From Oscheius dolichura (Eukaryota > Nematoda > Chromadorea > Rhabditida > Rhabditidae), in contig OW051493.1 of the NCBI GenBank assembly GCA_932521035.1, positions 8,060,001 to 8,124,000 on the forward strand: 64,000 bases of DNA, given 5' to 3'. This document shows positions 23,351-35,000 of this stretch, piece by piece (position 1 is the stretch's first letter; each line of letters begins with the position of its first letter). The translations under genes were made by a program, and so were the position numbers. The notes beneath the pieces were generated by a model, which did no database searches, had not been told where the DNA came from, and was given only the letters and a program-made list of their open reading frames with translations.

Positions 23351-23985
23351 TCAGGTTCCGGTCGAATTAGCTTCATAATTCTGGGTTATATTCATTTCCG
23401 CCGCATCTTCTTTCATCGTTCTTTCAATAAACATATCTTCCGTCGCTTCTTGTCCCTCTTCCACATATTCCTGAACCATTTTTCTCAAAATAAAATAGGA
23501 TAGTGTACGGTAAGAGGATCTTCTGTTGTTGTGGTAGGCGGCGAAATGGTTGTACACTTACAACGAAGACTAGACGCTTTCTTCTCAAAGGCGTACCACT
23601 CCAAATTGAAGAAAACCTTCCCATCCAGCCCGAAAGCTCGATGTCTACCTAAAAATATCTTTCCCTTGAAATTATAATGGGAAAGGGCTGACCTGTCTGG
23701 TTCCTAACATCCCACATGTCTAATAAACAGCCGGGCTTGACCATTACAGCTGTCACCGCGTCATCCCACTATAACCACCTCTTTTCTTCATTTCTAGGCT
23801 AATTTATCACTTACAATTGCTCCCAGAGCGCCGTTCCCGTTGATTTTTACTCTAAAAATGTCTTCGGAGCAGTCTTCTGACGTGAACAACATGGAACAGC
23901 AGGCATCGCATGTTGATAAGAGATTAGGATCACAGAGCGACGTGACTTGGGCAAGGAGGTGGAAGAAGAGGGAGAGAAGAAGCAT
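23351..23985 (-). CDS. Small secreted cysteine-containing protein with a beta/gamma-crystallin-like stretch
   Basis: ATG 23985 opens a signal peptide (MLLLSLFFHLLAQVTSLC), followed by CDACCSMLF and SEDCSEDIFRV. After an intron comes DAVTAVMVKPGCLLDMWDV, which resembles one half of a beta/gamma-crystallin Greek-key motif. The gene continues FNLEWYAFEKKASSLRCKC, a threonine/proline linker, and a final exon EYVEEGQEATEDMF to TGA 23351. Introns are 38-45 nt and join in phase. An alternative start at 24057 would spoil the signal peptide. The crystallin assignment rests on short similarity only. Function is unknown; secreted proteins of this kind are common in nematodes. Confidence 0.6.
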
Positions 23986-24993
23986 CTTGACGTTCTGGAG
24001 GGGAGGAAGACTGGAAGAGGACTTTCCCAGGACGATTTGTGATAAGAAAATATACAAGGGAAAAACAAACAGGAGGAAATAAACATGGGGGATGAATCAG
24101 GGACCCGTGGGAGGCGAGGAAGGGCCCGTATTTTGAAATATAGTCCATTCTCAACGGGAAAGTGCAGCGCGTCGGGACCAATTATCATTTTACGGTTAAA
24201 TTTTCCTGAGCTATAAGATTTTAAGAGAACCAGGAACAAAATCCCGTTCTTTTCTATTGGAAATGTAATATAAATCCAGTTAAATCAAAGAAAACGGCAA
24301 TTTTTAGATGTGAAATGAAGAATTTGAGCTGAAAATGAAAAGAAAACGATGATGATCGAGAATTGATCAGGAAGAGCGCCGCCTGTGTAACACAAAGCCA
24401 CAAAGCTGGCAATAATTCACTTTCCTGGTCTTGTTTCTCTGGTTTTTGGTTGATTACTTCGTCTTTTCCCATTAAATTACCAAATTCTTATCATTTTAAC
24501 CGGGAAGTGAAGGCTGTCCTTCTCATTATCACATTAATATCTGATCAATCCATTTCCCCTTTCTATTTTGCCATTTCCTTCGCTTCAAATGGTCCACCAA
24601 CGCGCAAAAAGTGATGCATTTGAACTGCGAACGCGCTGGCTCGATGCCAAAAGAAAACACGTGAGGACAAGGCAGGGAGTATGACTCAATTGGAGAGAAG
24701 TTTCTGAAAGGGCTGAGCAAGAGAAGAAATGGCGTGATTGGAGAGATGGATCTATTTCTGGACGAGGAAACAACCTTCTTCTATAGGTAGAGTTGATTGC
24801 GAGTCACAACACGACACAGTTACTCAACTGCTTACCGTTTCAATTGGTTTTATGGTTAAAAATACTGAATGGACGTTGGAAATCTTGCTTTAAGATTGCA
24901 GAGGATGGAAATTAATCTCATCCGCTGAATAATGAGGCTAATTTCACAATTAGACAACAACAAGCCACAGTTACTCATTTACTGACATTCTAG

Positions 24994-25499
24994 TGGATAA
25001 AAAATGGCGAAAGAAAGACAGACGGAGATGCTAATATTGTGTTACCTTCAAAAGACTTGGAAAACTTCAAAAGACTGAAAACTGAAGAGAAAAAGGCAAT
25101 ACAAGGCGAGATCGCGCGCTTTACAGTTCTAGACGGCATAATTTCCCAAAAAAAGACGACGAAATCTGGTTGGAAAGACGGTAAGCATAGTTTCTAAAAG
25201 GTGAATTTTCTTTGGAAATGTCGAATCTTGAAGAATTTTAAATTGTCAAGACTGTGAAGTCGAGAATTGAGTGGGTAGACCTTGGTTGGCGGGAATGTAG
25301 TCTACCTGTCAGCCAATTTTCCTCTTGAAATATTCCAGCGATACCGATGGGAACGTTTCTACTCGATCCGAAAAGATTGCTTTCAATCGATTCTGTATTC
25401 CTGTCCAGTCACTTTCCCTCTTTTCCAATCTGGACCATCGGAGAGTGCCTCGTCCCAGCGGGGAGGGGCGTCAACAACCTGCCGGATGATCAGCTTTGA
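24994..25499 (+). CDS. Hypothetical protein, two candidate exons
   Basis: An acceptor at 24993 (ACATTCTAG) opens 62 codons exactly up to a good donor at 25181 (ACG|GTAAGC). They contain GDANIVLPSKDLENFKRLK and IARFTVLDGIISQKK. The acceptor at 25338 (TATTCCAG) then joins in phase to IPMGTFLLDPKRLLS and ends at TGA 25499. Clean splice sites bounding open frames on both sides are the main support. Upstream exons probably exist between 24590 (MVHQRAKSDAF) and 24780 but I could not join them. No family is recognised. Confidence 0.35.
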
Positions 25500-26115
25500 C
25501 GATTTCTAATAAGGGTCTCGAGGAAGATATAAAGACCTGGTAAACACTTTCCGATAGAGAAAAATATCCTCTATAACATAGCCAAAACAGGGATTCGTAG
25601 CTGGACGGGGTCAAAAGGTATTCACGTTCTTTTGAACCCCTGTATGTGAGACTTCTATGGAAAAGTTCCTCTTTCCACAGGAAGACGTTTTTAGATAGAA
25701 GCGGATTAGGTTTCATTTTGAAGAAGAGATTACTGGCTACAAGATCCCGGTGAAAATAAGTCGAACGCTCCAAAGGGAACCGAAATAATAAGGATTTTCT
25801 GAAGAGAACTTGAAGCTGAAAAAGTGGCCTCACTTCAAGGCCTTGTATCTTTCTCCCCAAAGCTCGGATTACTGTAAATTTTGGCCAGGATGTAGCCAGA
25901 AGACTTGTCTTTTACCTCCCGTCGTTTCAAGACCATAGCTCCATTCCTGTCGGAGTTCTGGGCGCCCGCATGAAGTAAACTCAACTATCAGCCGCCCTCT
26001 ATTGCCATGCCCGCGGCACGCCGCCGAATGCATTAGGGCGTGGAGACCCGGCGAGGTTTATAGACCCGCGGGGCTGGTGGCTGGTCTCTTAACCACAAAA
26101 CACAGAAGAATCACC

Positions 26116-26849
26116 ATGTCCGACGCTGTTCAAGCCGCTGCTCCCGTTGCTGCCGTCACCGCTGCCAAGAAGGTCGCCAAGAAGACCAAGGAGGCCAAGG
26201 CCCCCAAGGCCAAGATCCCTTCCACTCATCCTGCCTACGCTGAGATGATCAAGAAGGCCATCGTTGACAACAAGGAACGTGGAGGCAGCTCCAAATCCGC
26301 TGTTCTCAAGTACATCGTCACCCACTTCAAGGTCGGAGAGAACATCACCAAGGTTCGTTAGATTTTCCAGCTAAAAACAGAGAAATTCAGGTCAACGCCC
26401 ATCTTCGCCTTGCTCTCCTCCGTGGAGTCAAGAGCGGTGCCATCAAACAAGTCAAGGGAACCGGAGCCAGTGGATCCTTCAAAATTGGAGAGAAGAAATC
26501 CGCCGCTGTTAAGCCCAAGGTTGGTAATTTGCTTGGGGCGCAAAGGGAGACCTTTAATATCTAATCCGCGCTCAGACGGAATGCCCGCCAAAAGGGGGAG
26601 ATTCAAACGGGGAACGCGGATCCGAGGTTAATTCTGAATTTCCAGGTTGCCAAGAAGCCATCGACCAAGAAGCCATCCGCCGAGAAGAAGGCCAAGTCGC
26701 CCAAGAAGGTCGCCAAGAAGCCAAAGGCCAAGATCCTGAAGAAGCACGCCTCCCCCAAGAAGGTTAAGAAGGCTGCCGTTGCTAAGAAGCCGGCTGTCGC
26801 CAAGCCTAAAACAAAGAAACTCGCTACCAAGAAGGCTGTCAAGGCTTGA
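26116..26849 (+). CDS. Linker histone H1
   Basis: ATG 26116 gives MSDAVQAAAPVAAVTAAKKV. The winged-helix globular domain follows (HPAYAEMIKKAI, GGSSKSAVLKYI, then NAHLRLALLRGVKSGAIKQV and GTGASGSFKIG). The C-terminal tail is almost entirely lysine, alanine and proline (SPKKVAKKPKAK) and ends at TGA 26847. Two introns (26353-26390, 38 nt, inside the globular domain, and 26520-26645) mean the transcript is polyadenylated rather than a replication-dependent histone message. A TATA-like element (GGTTTATAGA) lies about 60 nt upstream. H1 binds nucleosomes at the linker DNA entry/exit and compacts chromatin. No core histone genes are adjacent. Confidence 0.95.
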
Positions 26850-27817
26850 GTTCCCTAAACTTTTTTCTAACCCTCCGGTTGTATCCCCCGCCCCATTCCT
26901 ACGGTTAGAATCTGTTTAGTGCCCCCGCCCTCACCTTGTAAAAACTACCTCTCAGATCTCATGTACATATATTCGGTATTCAATGGCATATATGGATAAA
27001 TTTATTTAAAAAAATAATGTGGTATACTGTATTCTTCAAGGTGTTTGCTACAAAAAGGACTGGACGTCACGTGAAGGCCGTGTTTACCCCGTTCTAAGGG
27101 TGGGGCGGGCAGTTTCTTTGGAGAGGAGGCGGAATTGCACCTGTTGCTTGGGCACACCTGTACCCGGGTCATTATTGTGTTAGTTCTTGACGGTAATGAG
27201 TATTGCGTAAGAGGAACCCGGTGAGAGCTGAGGATGAGGTCAGCGCGCCGGCTGAGGTGACAAGAGCCGAGCCCGCGCAATCTCCAGATGCGCCATATTT
27301 GGGGACCGGGATATTTTATAACTGGATTACGGTAGGTTAATGTGACAATTATGAGAAGAGCGCCCTTTGTTCCTACTAGCGGTCCCCAAAAATTCAAATG
27401 CATCTTCCCTCGCGCGATGGCAATTACTCGGGCAGTAAACAGCGCACCGTTGACAGATTCCGTCAATACCATCTGCCGTACTGTGCGATCAACAACAGAT
27501 GCCAAGGGATCCTTTGTTTCAAGAATATCAACAGTATTGAAAATGGAGGTTCTCTAAATTCACTAAAAGGATGATAGGGAGCCGGGAGAGACAAATTGAT
27601 ACGCATTTCTGGAAACTTCCAAAGATTAGTACCGAGTCTCGTCTCGCCCCGTTTCGTATAGGAAATCCTCCATTTCGTTTCGTTGTACAAAGGCGAGACG
27701 AACCTCCTGATCTCATGTCGTCTCCACTCGCAAAATGTTTGGGGACCCCTCGTCTTGTCTCGTCATTTGTTATCCTCTACTCTCAAATGAATTGCTCGTT
27801 TTCAGATACGATATCGA
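26850..27817. other. Intergenic DNA between H1 and F-box gene
   Basis: The H1 3' region has an ATAAATTTATTTAA stretch near 26996 that could serve polyadenylation. From 27002 to 27505 there is a long reverse-strand ORF without splice context or domain. Near 27600-27760 are short degenerate repeats of CGAGACGA. No gene is supported. Confidence 0.5.
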
Positions 27818-28517
27818 ATGGTGATTTGGGAACACAACGAAGAAAAGGGAATGTTTCGTATCATACTGTACAACGATCAACCATTCCACCCTCCCGGTTT
27901 CAGTGTAGAAACAGTGAAATCCAAGGAGCAGTTGGTCAGCTTTATGCTTGATATCATTGATATATATCAACTAAAAGCTCCGCCAAAGAGAATGCTCGAC
28001 ATACTGCAAACATACACAGAAAAGCAAATGCCGTATAGGCCATATTTGCAGTACAGCAGATATCGTAGCCTGATGGGGAGTGACAATGTGGAGCAGTTGT
28101 TTAAACGAACAGCAATGGCTTTACAGTCAACGGTAAAAGAAGCGAGAGACGAAAGTTCTTGTGCCCTTTTTCAGACGATTGAAAAAGATTTCCCTATATG
28201 GAAAAGCCAGGAAGCATTGAGTTTAGCGACTCAGTCTTCCCTCTTTCGCGATATGATGAAATTCAATCGTTTTCCGGAATTACCTGTAGAGATGAAGCTC
28301 CAAATTATCAAGAAGGTATGGGCCCCAAGTTTTTTTTAGTCATGCTGCTAACAATTTCCCCTGAACATCCCGTTTTCAGTGTTGGGTGGAATCGTATGTT
28401 CGCCTCCATCAAACTTGCCGATCTATGGATGAACTCTGCAACAAGACTCGGAGACAGGAATATACACTTATCATACAACGGACTTCTTACGGATACATAG
28501 TTTTACTGCTAATGTGA
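27818..28517 (+). CDS. F-box protein with the F-box at its C-terminus
   Basis: ATG 27818 lies just after a TTTTCAG acceptor and opens MVIWEHNEEKGMFRIILYN. A region of about 160 residues of unknown function follows, then RFPELPVEMKLQIIKK, interrupted by an intron at 28315, and CWVESYVRLHQTCRSMDELC, which together read as an F-box. The protein ends SYGYIVLLLM at TGA 28515. Placing the F-box after the unknown region reverses the usual order. An upstream exon is possible because the acceptor precedes the ATG. A broken tandem copy follows at 28615. Confidence 0.6.
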
Positions 28518-28614
28518 GATATTATTCCATCAGGAACCTCCAGTTTTTATTCACTAGTCTTGAGCCAATCGATTTTGCATTTGGTTATCTGCTCGTTTTC
28601 AGTTACTATACGAA

Positions 28615-28987
28615 ATGTCGATTCTGGAATTGGAAAGCCTTCCAAGACTGGAAAACAAAGGAGAACAGTATATAATTTATTGCTGTAATCATCCACCATT
28701 TGTTCCTGTTGGTTTCTACGATATAATAGTCAAGTCCAAGACGCAGTTGGTCAGGTTGATGCTCGGCGTTATTGATAGCTGTCACGGAAAGCGAAGCCGA
28801 CCAGAATCCTAGACATATAAGGAGAGACAGCCAAGGAAAAATGGATGTGGATGACCTGTTCACAATACGACAGATACTGTAACCTGATGGAGAGTGACAG
28901 TGTGGAGCAACTCATTGAAAGAACCATAACTGCTCTATGTTCGAAGGACAAAGAGGGTTCTAACGGACGTGTTCTTGTACTCTTTTA
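28615..28987 (+). pseudogene. Truncated tandem copy of the preceding F-box gene
   Basis: It begins with the same acceptor and ATG context (CGTTTTCAG then ATACGAAATG). HPPFVPVGFYDIIVKSKTQL matches QPFHPPGFSVETVKSKEQL of the intact gene. After a stop near 28812 homology resumes in another frame (RYCNLMESDSVEQLIERT against RYRSLMGSDNVEQLFKRT). The F-box exon is absent. Between 28988 and 29534 there is no gene. Confidence 0.75.
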
Positions 28988-29255
28988 AACGATTTTCCTA
29001 TTGTATCTATTTGCAGAGCAAATAAACTTATCATGCCCCGATGTTATTTATTACCCTGTCTGACTAGAAAACAATCCCTGTAATTGCGAAATTTACCGGG
29101 CGTTTCAAAAAAAAAACAGTGAGTTTTGCCATTTTCGCTTCCCGGCCACTTTCGAAAAAACTGAATACGCCGTTCGATTGGGCTCACAGAGTTGATCAAA
29201 ATCATCTATCAAACTTTTATTTTTCATGTAAAATCGCCATTTCCCAATCAATTGT

Positions 29256-29322
29256 CAAATAGGGTGCCACCTAGTGCGTATTGAAATTACGGCTCGAGGG
29301 TTCGATCCCGCTCGGCGTCGAT
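29256..29322 (+). other. Weak tRNA-like 3' half
   Basis: GAGGGTTCGATCCCGCTC is a good B-box/T-arm sequence, but the preceding part has no convincing A box or cloverleaf. It is probably a fragment of a tRNA-derived repeat. Confidence 0.3.
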
Positions 29323-29534
29323 CTTTTATACTTTCTTTTGCTCTTTTCTTTTTTCCAGCAAACACCTTCTTTTGCAAAGATGAAGCCATATCAACAAAAA
29401 GAAAAAAAGAAAAAGAGGAATAAAAAAAATTAGTTATTTCGAGAAAACTTTTAGTGCTGATCACGGTGGTGTAAATAAAAAAATTTGAAAAAGCCAAAAT
29501 AAATAAATTATAAGCATTTTCATTATTAGTTCAG

Positions 29535-29555
29535 CTGCCGAGATCTTACGGGTGC
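29535..29555 (-). mobile_element. Solo MITE end abutting a Kelch exon
   Basis: CTGCCGAGATCTTACGGGTG matches the terminus of the MITE family (see 20227). The coiled-coil/Kelch pseudogene breaks off exactly at its inner edge, so insertion or a later deletion at this element truncated that gene. Confidence 0.7.
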
Positions 29556-30491
29556 GAATTGTTTGCCATTATGAACTGCTGCAGCTGCACTATTTCGCAT
29601 ATATTTCATGTCCCTAACAATGATTAGCCTTGATTGAGCCTTTTCCGACATTAAAATGTTTCGGTAATTTCAATGCCCATTCGAACCATCTGTCTTGTTT
29701 CAAAAAATCACTTCCTCTGTTATCTTTTTCTCCTCCAATGACTAAAATCTAAAAGAATGTTAATTATTCTCTTCCAAAATATCCCTCACCGTTCCCTTAT
29801 CCACTTGTCCTGGGATCAATTGTCTATTTTCTTCCAAAGGAGCGAGTGTTGATAGGATTTTCCCTTGATCTTCATTTTGTTTTCCTTCCATCCTCCCAAC
29901 TAAACATTAGTAACACTGAAAAGTATTAGATCTGGCTGACTTTTGTGAGAAATCTCTGCGATGCCTTCTTGTAAAGCCGTTATAGCATCGGAAACTGAAA
30001 TTTCTCTCGAGTTCTAAAAGGTTTCAATGATTTATCACCCCCTTGTTGCTTGTCGGATACTTCTTTCAATCTCCCTGAAAAGTCATTTCGTATGCAACTC
30101 AAGCCATCTTCTGTTTCCCGTCGAAGTCGTTTCATCTCCTCATTTTCTATCCCTAACGCATTTATTTCATATTTTTGAAAGACTACGTCTTGTGTCAGTT
30201 TCTCCACTAAAATATTCTTCTATAAAAAAGAAGAAAAGGACCTACTGTCAGAAGAAATCTTCTCCATAGAAGACATCAACTTCTTTTCTAGGTTGTCTAT
30301 CGCTCCAGTCCAATTCGGACCATTCCCCTCTAAAAATACAGCTCATTATCACCCCCCAACATACCGTTTCTACCCGAGTTCTGCTCCATTTTACCCTTCA
30401 ATTCTCTATTTTCCGCCTCCAGCCTGCCTATTCTTCCGATTAGGTCCATAATCAGCGGGTGGATATTCGCTTCAGAAGGATTAGTTGTCAT
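29556..30491 (-). pseudogene. Coiled-coil/Kelch protein gene, truncated
   Basis: ATG 30491 opens MTTNPSEANIHPLIMDL. Five phase-matched exons give a coiled coil (RLEAENRELKGKMEQN, NLEKKLMSSMEKISSDMEKL, IENEEMKRLRRETEDGL) and then QVDKGT, a 41-nt phase-0 intron, and a Kelch blade start, ILVIGGEKDNRGSDFLKQ. The join to Kelch occurs at the same residue and phase as in the TRPA-Kelch gene (VDKRT, intron, ILIIGG). The frame ends at TAG after blade 1. The start of blade 4 (RNSAAAAVHNGKQF) follows directly, then a MITE end. Blades 2-3 and 5-6 are missing, so this copy is dead or makes only a coiled-coil protein. If the last intron is retained it ends EENN at 29760. Confidence 0.65.
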
Positions 30492-32059
30492 TAGAGTAGC
30501 TGAAATAGTTTATGGAAAGGTTGAGAAATGGGAAAAGTCGATTTTAACAAGGGAAGAGGCAGGGACAGTCCTTGATAAGATAAGAAACGGAAATTGTTGC
30601 GGCTGTCGCGTTTGCCAGTGTTTGGCTATTATAATTATTTGCCAGCAATTCGGATCACAACAGTTTTAGCCGGCTACCTTCACAGATTATTGAGAAACAA
30701 GCCGTAACGGGCACCTTCGGCGCCCTCGGCTTGACCGTGCTCGGCCCCCCTTCTTCCAGCGCCGACTCCCCCATCTCCAGCACGGTATTCTCCTGCCCAG
30801 CACCTTCGTCAGACAATGTTGCACCTGCCCCTAGGCATTCTCTTTTCGGATCAAAATTTGACAGTCGAAAAAGATCAAACGGTCGTAACTTTCTGCTTCT
30901 CTCTCATTTGACCGGTCAATCTGAACAAACGACAGGTCATACAGACGGACATCTGCCTATTATTAGGGTAGGACTAGATATTTATTGGAGGGGGCGCCTT
31001 GGCGCCACTGTTGTGTGTTGGTCAAGGTCCCGCGCGGGCCCTTCCTTCAAAGTTGGGACGGTCAATTTCCGCATTAGACAGAGCCAAAAGCGAAACCATT
31101 TTTGACCGTTGGCTGACCGAAGCAGGCCGCTTATGAGAAAAGGCTTAACTTTGGTAAAGTGCTGTCGATTCGTCACTGTTACGCGCCAGAGCTTAGCAAA
31201 AAATAAACCGCCAAGAAGCGCCTTCGAATGACACTGCTCTCACCTCCCGAGCTCAAAAAACGATGTCTCAATTTTCGAAACTTTGAGGCTCCGTTCCGTC
31301 GTATGCCTTCGCTCCCAGAATTTTTAAAATAACTTACAGTGGCGAGCAAAAATTACCCGTTCGAATGACATCACTCTCGACTCCCCAACTCAAAAAAACT
31401 TATCGTTACAAATCCCATTTTTTTATAACCAAGTGACTAAGTTGACCCAGTTATGCTCGCGGGCAAGAGCCTAGGCTCGCATTCCAGTCTCACCCCGCGC
31501 CTTCGGCGGGGGGAACTGTATACGATGATTCCCACGGGCTCCAGGGAACATACGACGAATGAATTGTTGAGCTCAACGTGTCCATTTTCGAATTATTTGC
31601 CTTGAAATGAACAATTACATAGAAATTCGGAGTTTACAGTCAGCAGCCGTATATATGTTCCGCTATTTTTCCTTTGGACGAGTAAAAGAGATGCCCCTTC
31701 CTATTTGCTTGGAGAGGAAGAGCGCAAGCCCTATTCCGGTACAAATACCCTTATATGGCTGTGTTCTCTTTGTATTTCTGTCTCATTTGTGGTACCTTCC
31801 TGGGCAAATAATCAGAAAGGACAGTTATCGAGCCCGAGTTCTTCACCGACCAGTTCTAAAATTTTCTTTTTGTTCTAACTTCACATTAGTTTTATTCTCC
31901 TTTTTTCTCGTTGTGATGGTAGCACACTACATTCGGCCAGTGGCCCCCTCCCCATTCCTCTTTTTTTGCATAATTCATACCTGCATTTTAACGAAGAGCT
32001 TCCTTTTTCTTTCTCTTTTCCCCATTATTAGGCTGCTTTAAAATCGAGTTCAGAGAATT
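30492..32059. other. Repeat-bearing intergenic region
   Basis: It holds short GC-rich motifs (CACCTTCGGCGCC near 30710), the second copy of a dispersed repeat (30851-30975, CTGCCTATTATTAGGGTAGG at its end) and a GGGGGCGCCTTGGCGCC palindrome near 30988. A 144-codon hydrophobic ORF at 31607-32041 has no splice support or recognisable domain and is probably chance. Confidence 0.55.
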
Positions 32060-35000
32060 ATGGCCCAAAAGAAGCTCCACCTTCAAGGTCTCCGTGGTTT
32101 CGCTATAATTTCCGTGGTTTCCTTCCACTTCTTTCCCGAATGGTGTCCAAATGGCTATCTTGGAGTGGATCAGTCAGTTTTAAAGGATTTTGTGGGGGTT
32201 CAAGGCTTTTCCTTGGAATAGAGGAAATCCAGAAAGGGTTCTTTGAACTAGACGAACTTTCGAACTCCGTTTCTAGGTTATAACTATCCCGAAAACGTTT
32301 CTAACTGCAAGACTGCCATTTTTCCTTCAGATTCTTCCTCCTATCCGGTTATTTAATGACAATGATGCTTCACCGCCACAGCTCTCTGAATTTTACCGTA
32401 ATCTTGGATTTCCTTTATCGGAGAGTAAAAAGAATTGTTCCCCTCTATTATCTGGCTACTTCTCTCATATTAGGCGAGTTTTTCCTTCTTTCATTTGAAG
32501 ATGAATGAACAATTTACAGCTTCCATTAATTTGATGCCTAAATCAGCCATTAATACCAACTTTACATCGTCTATTTATGCTCTTTTATTTGTGACAAACC
32601 TCATACGACCGCTAGGAATGGAAGGATATGCTGAAAAGGTCGGGCATTGCATAGGGCATCCCTTTGTCCATCACTAGACAATAAAATGGGGATTCTACCG
32701 CAAAACTCGAAGTTTTCAGCTGGGAATAGCCGTGGACATGTTCACCCACACTTGGTCTCTTGCCCTTGAAATGCAATTTTATCTTCTGTTCCCCTTTATT
32801 TACATCTTGGTGGAACGTTTCAGGGAAAATAGGAAAAACTACATTATTATCATTTTAGGTAGCTTTTATACTTCGTTTATTTTCTTTGAGAACCCCTTCA
32901 GGATCGTTCTCATTTGCTGTTTACCTACTTTCCGACAGTTTTCACTCCTTCAATTCAGTCTTTTCCAGAAGTTGGCAATTTCTAGCAGGTACAGAAACTC
33001 TATTTCCTCTGTTACTACGCTATTCAAATAGGAATGCTCGTTTTTTCGAATCTAACCGAGAACAACAATTGTGCACAACGGGAAGATCTTGAGAAACAGC
33101 GGTTGGTGGAAGAAGAGGACGACCTAGATGGAGAACGACCAGAGAGAGCGGACTTGAAGAAATTGGTCAAGATCGTAACCAATGTCTCGATATTTTCAAT
33201 GGCTATTCTTTTATTTGTGCCATTTGTGATAGAACCACTTTATGGAAGGTGAGCCGAGATCCGTTAGGACCGACAGCAGGTGGAATGCGAGATTTTGATA
33301 CGAGATGCGGGATGTGTGTACGAGCTGCACGTTTCGTTTGCTCTAAATCGAAAGTTGGTTACCTGGCAGTCATTTTTCCTGGAAATTATAGAATCCCCTT
33401 CCTTCCAGGATGAATATAATCCTGCTAACTGGACTAATAGTTTATCTCGGTGAAGGCAGCGCCCTCCTAGAAAACCAGTCGATCATATTCCTTGGAGAGA
33501 TCTCCTACTGTTGGTACCTGGTTCATTGGCCGGTTATTGCTCTGTGTAAGATGAACAGATTCACTAGTGAAATAGGTTTGATCCAATTAAAAATCAGAGT
33601 AAACAATTTATTATAGAGCTTATTTACGCACTGTTCGCCTCCTTCTTTATCTCTCTGATTATTCATTACGGTTTTGAGAGATTCTACTTGAAGTGGACGA
33701 AGAAAACCATTGGAGTTGTTCTATTTTTTCTGTTATTAACTAATGGAGGAGCTCTTTTCCATGTTTACAGTCAGTATTGCCCTTCTTTTCATGTTGTGAG
33801 TCATTTTAGGCACAATCTCTACCGTAGCAATCGAACCACCCATCCAAGAGCCTAGAAAGCTTACCACTCCTCCCGGGAACTTATCCCCTATCGATGGCTA
33901 TAATTTTGATTCCGACCATATGGAAAATATCAGAATGGGTTATGAAAACATAACTAAAGGTAGAGTTTATTCAGTCTTCCAAAAGAATTGTTTCCAGAGT
34001 CACGAGCCCAGCTGAATGAAAATTTCGACGCTCATGATATTAAACAACTGTATGCACATCCTTGTAGAGAAATTAAAACAAAAAATTCCAAGGAACGGCG
34101 GTGTCAAGTTAGCAAGGTATATTTCTAAGAATATGGAGCATTCCGACCTTTCTTTCTGTTGTTTTTATCAAAATTGTAGAAGGAAAACGTCACCGGAACA
34201 CCTTTGACCCTCCTCGTGGTTGGAAACAGCTGGGCCCAGAATTCAGCGGGAGTCGTTCACAACGAATGCCAAGATGTCTTCTCTTCTATCTATTTAAGTG
34301 CGGCAGCTGGTAAATTCCCCCTTTCTATACAAAAATAGGAGAATTCCAGGATGTGAGCCCCTTTTCCGTAGCGTGATCACCAAGCACTATGATTGTACCG
34401 TTGACTGGATGTTTAAAGCAGCCGCAGAAGAATACAAGCCAGATGTTTTGTTCATTATTACAAGGTAAGGGACTACTGAAAGGCAGAAATTGGTTAAGGC
34501 ATATAAATACTATGGAAATAGTCAACGGAACGAATCCATTTGACGACAGCAATTTCCACACGGCAGTTCAACGGATACGCGACTTGGAGAAGCTCGTAAA
34601 GAAGAAAATCTATATTTTGGACGTTTTTCCTCCACCGTCGACTAGTATAACACATATTCTTAATAGCTATTTGAGAAAGGGGGAAACGTTTAAAGATGTG
34701 AGTTGCTAAAAGAAGGGCTTCCTTTGAAAACTGACCATACACTAGCCAAAAGCGTCTATAAAACTTTGGTGGTTGATGTTTTGCGATCGAGTCCAGGACT
34801 ATTCTACAGTAACCCGGCATTAGTAATACTTTTATGATCCTAAAAACAGCGTTTTCCCATACCTTAATCCGATATTCCAGAGTGATTTGATAGAGCTCTC
34901 TCCTCACTATTTGATAGCCAGGGAGCGAATGTATCGCCTAGTCCAGGGCTGCTCAAAATGCCAACTATTTGACTACGCTACTCAATTTTATTTCAACGGT

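Noticed and set aside
25471-25860. Reverse ORF with FHRDLVASNLFF, like a kinase catalytic loop
   Set aside because: The motif is suggestive of a tyrosine-kinase HRDL...N loop, but no DFG, glycine loop or spliced partner exons were found around it. Could be an old fragment; not strong enough to annotate.
27002-27505. 167-codon reverse ORF after H1
   Set aside because: No domain, no splice signals, and it overlaps the H1 3' region.
30710-31020. GC-rich repeated GGCGCC motifs considered as a CRISPR-like array
   Set aside because: Spacing is irregular and the motifs are palindromic fragments of dispersed repeats; the sequence is animal DNA.
31607-32041. 144-codon hydrophobic ORF before the acyltransferase gene
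   Set aside because: Hydrophobicity comes from T-rich sequence; the acyltransferase start at 32060 is clear and needs no upstream exon.
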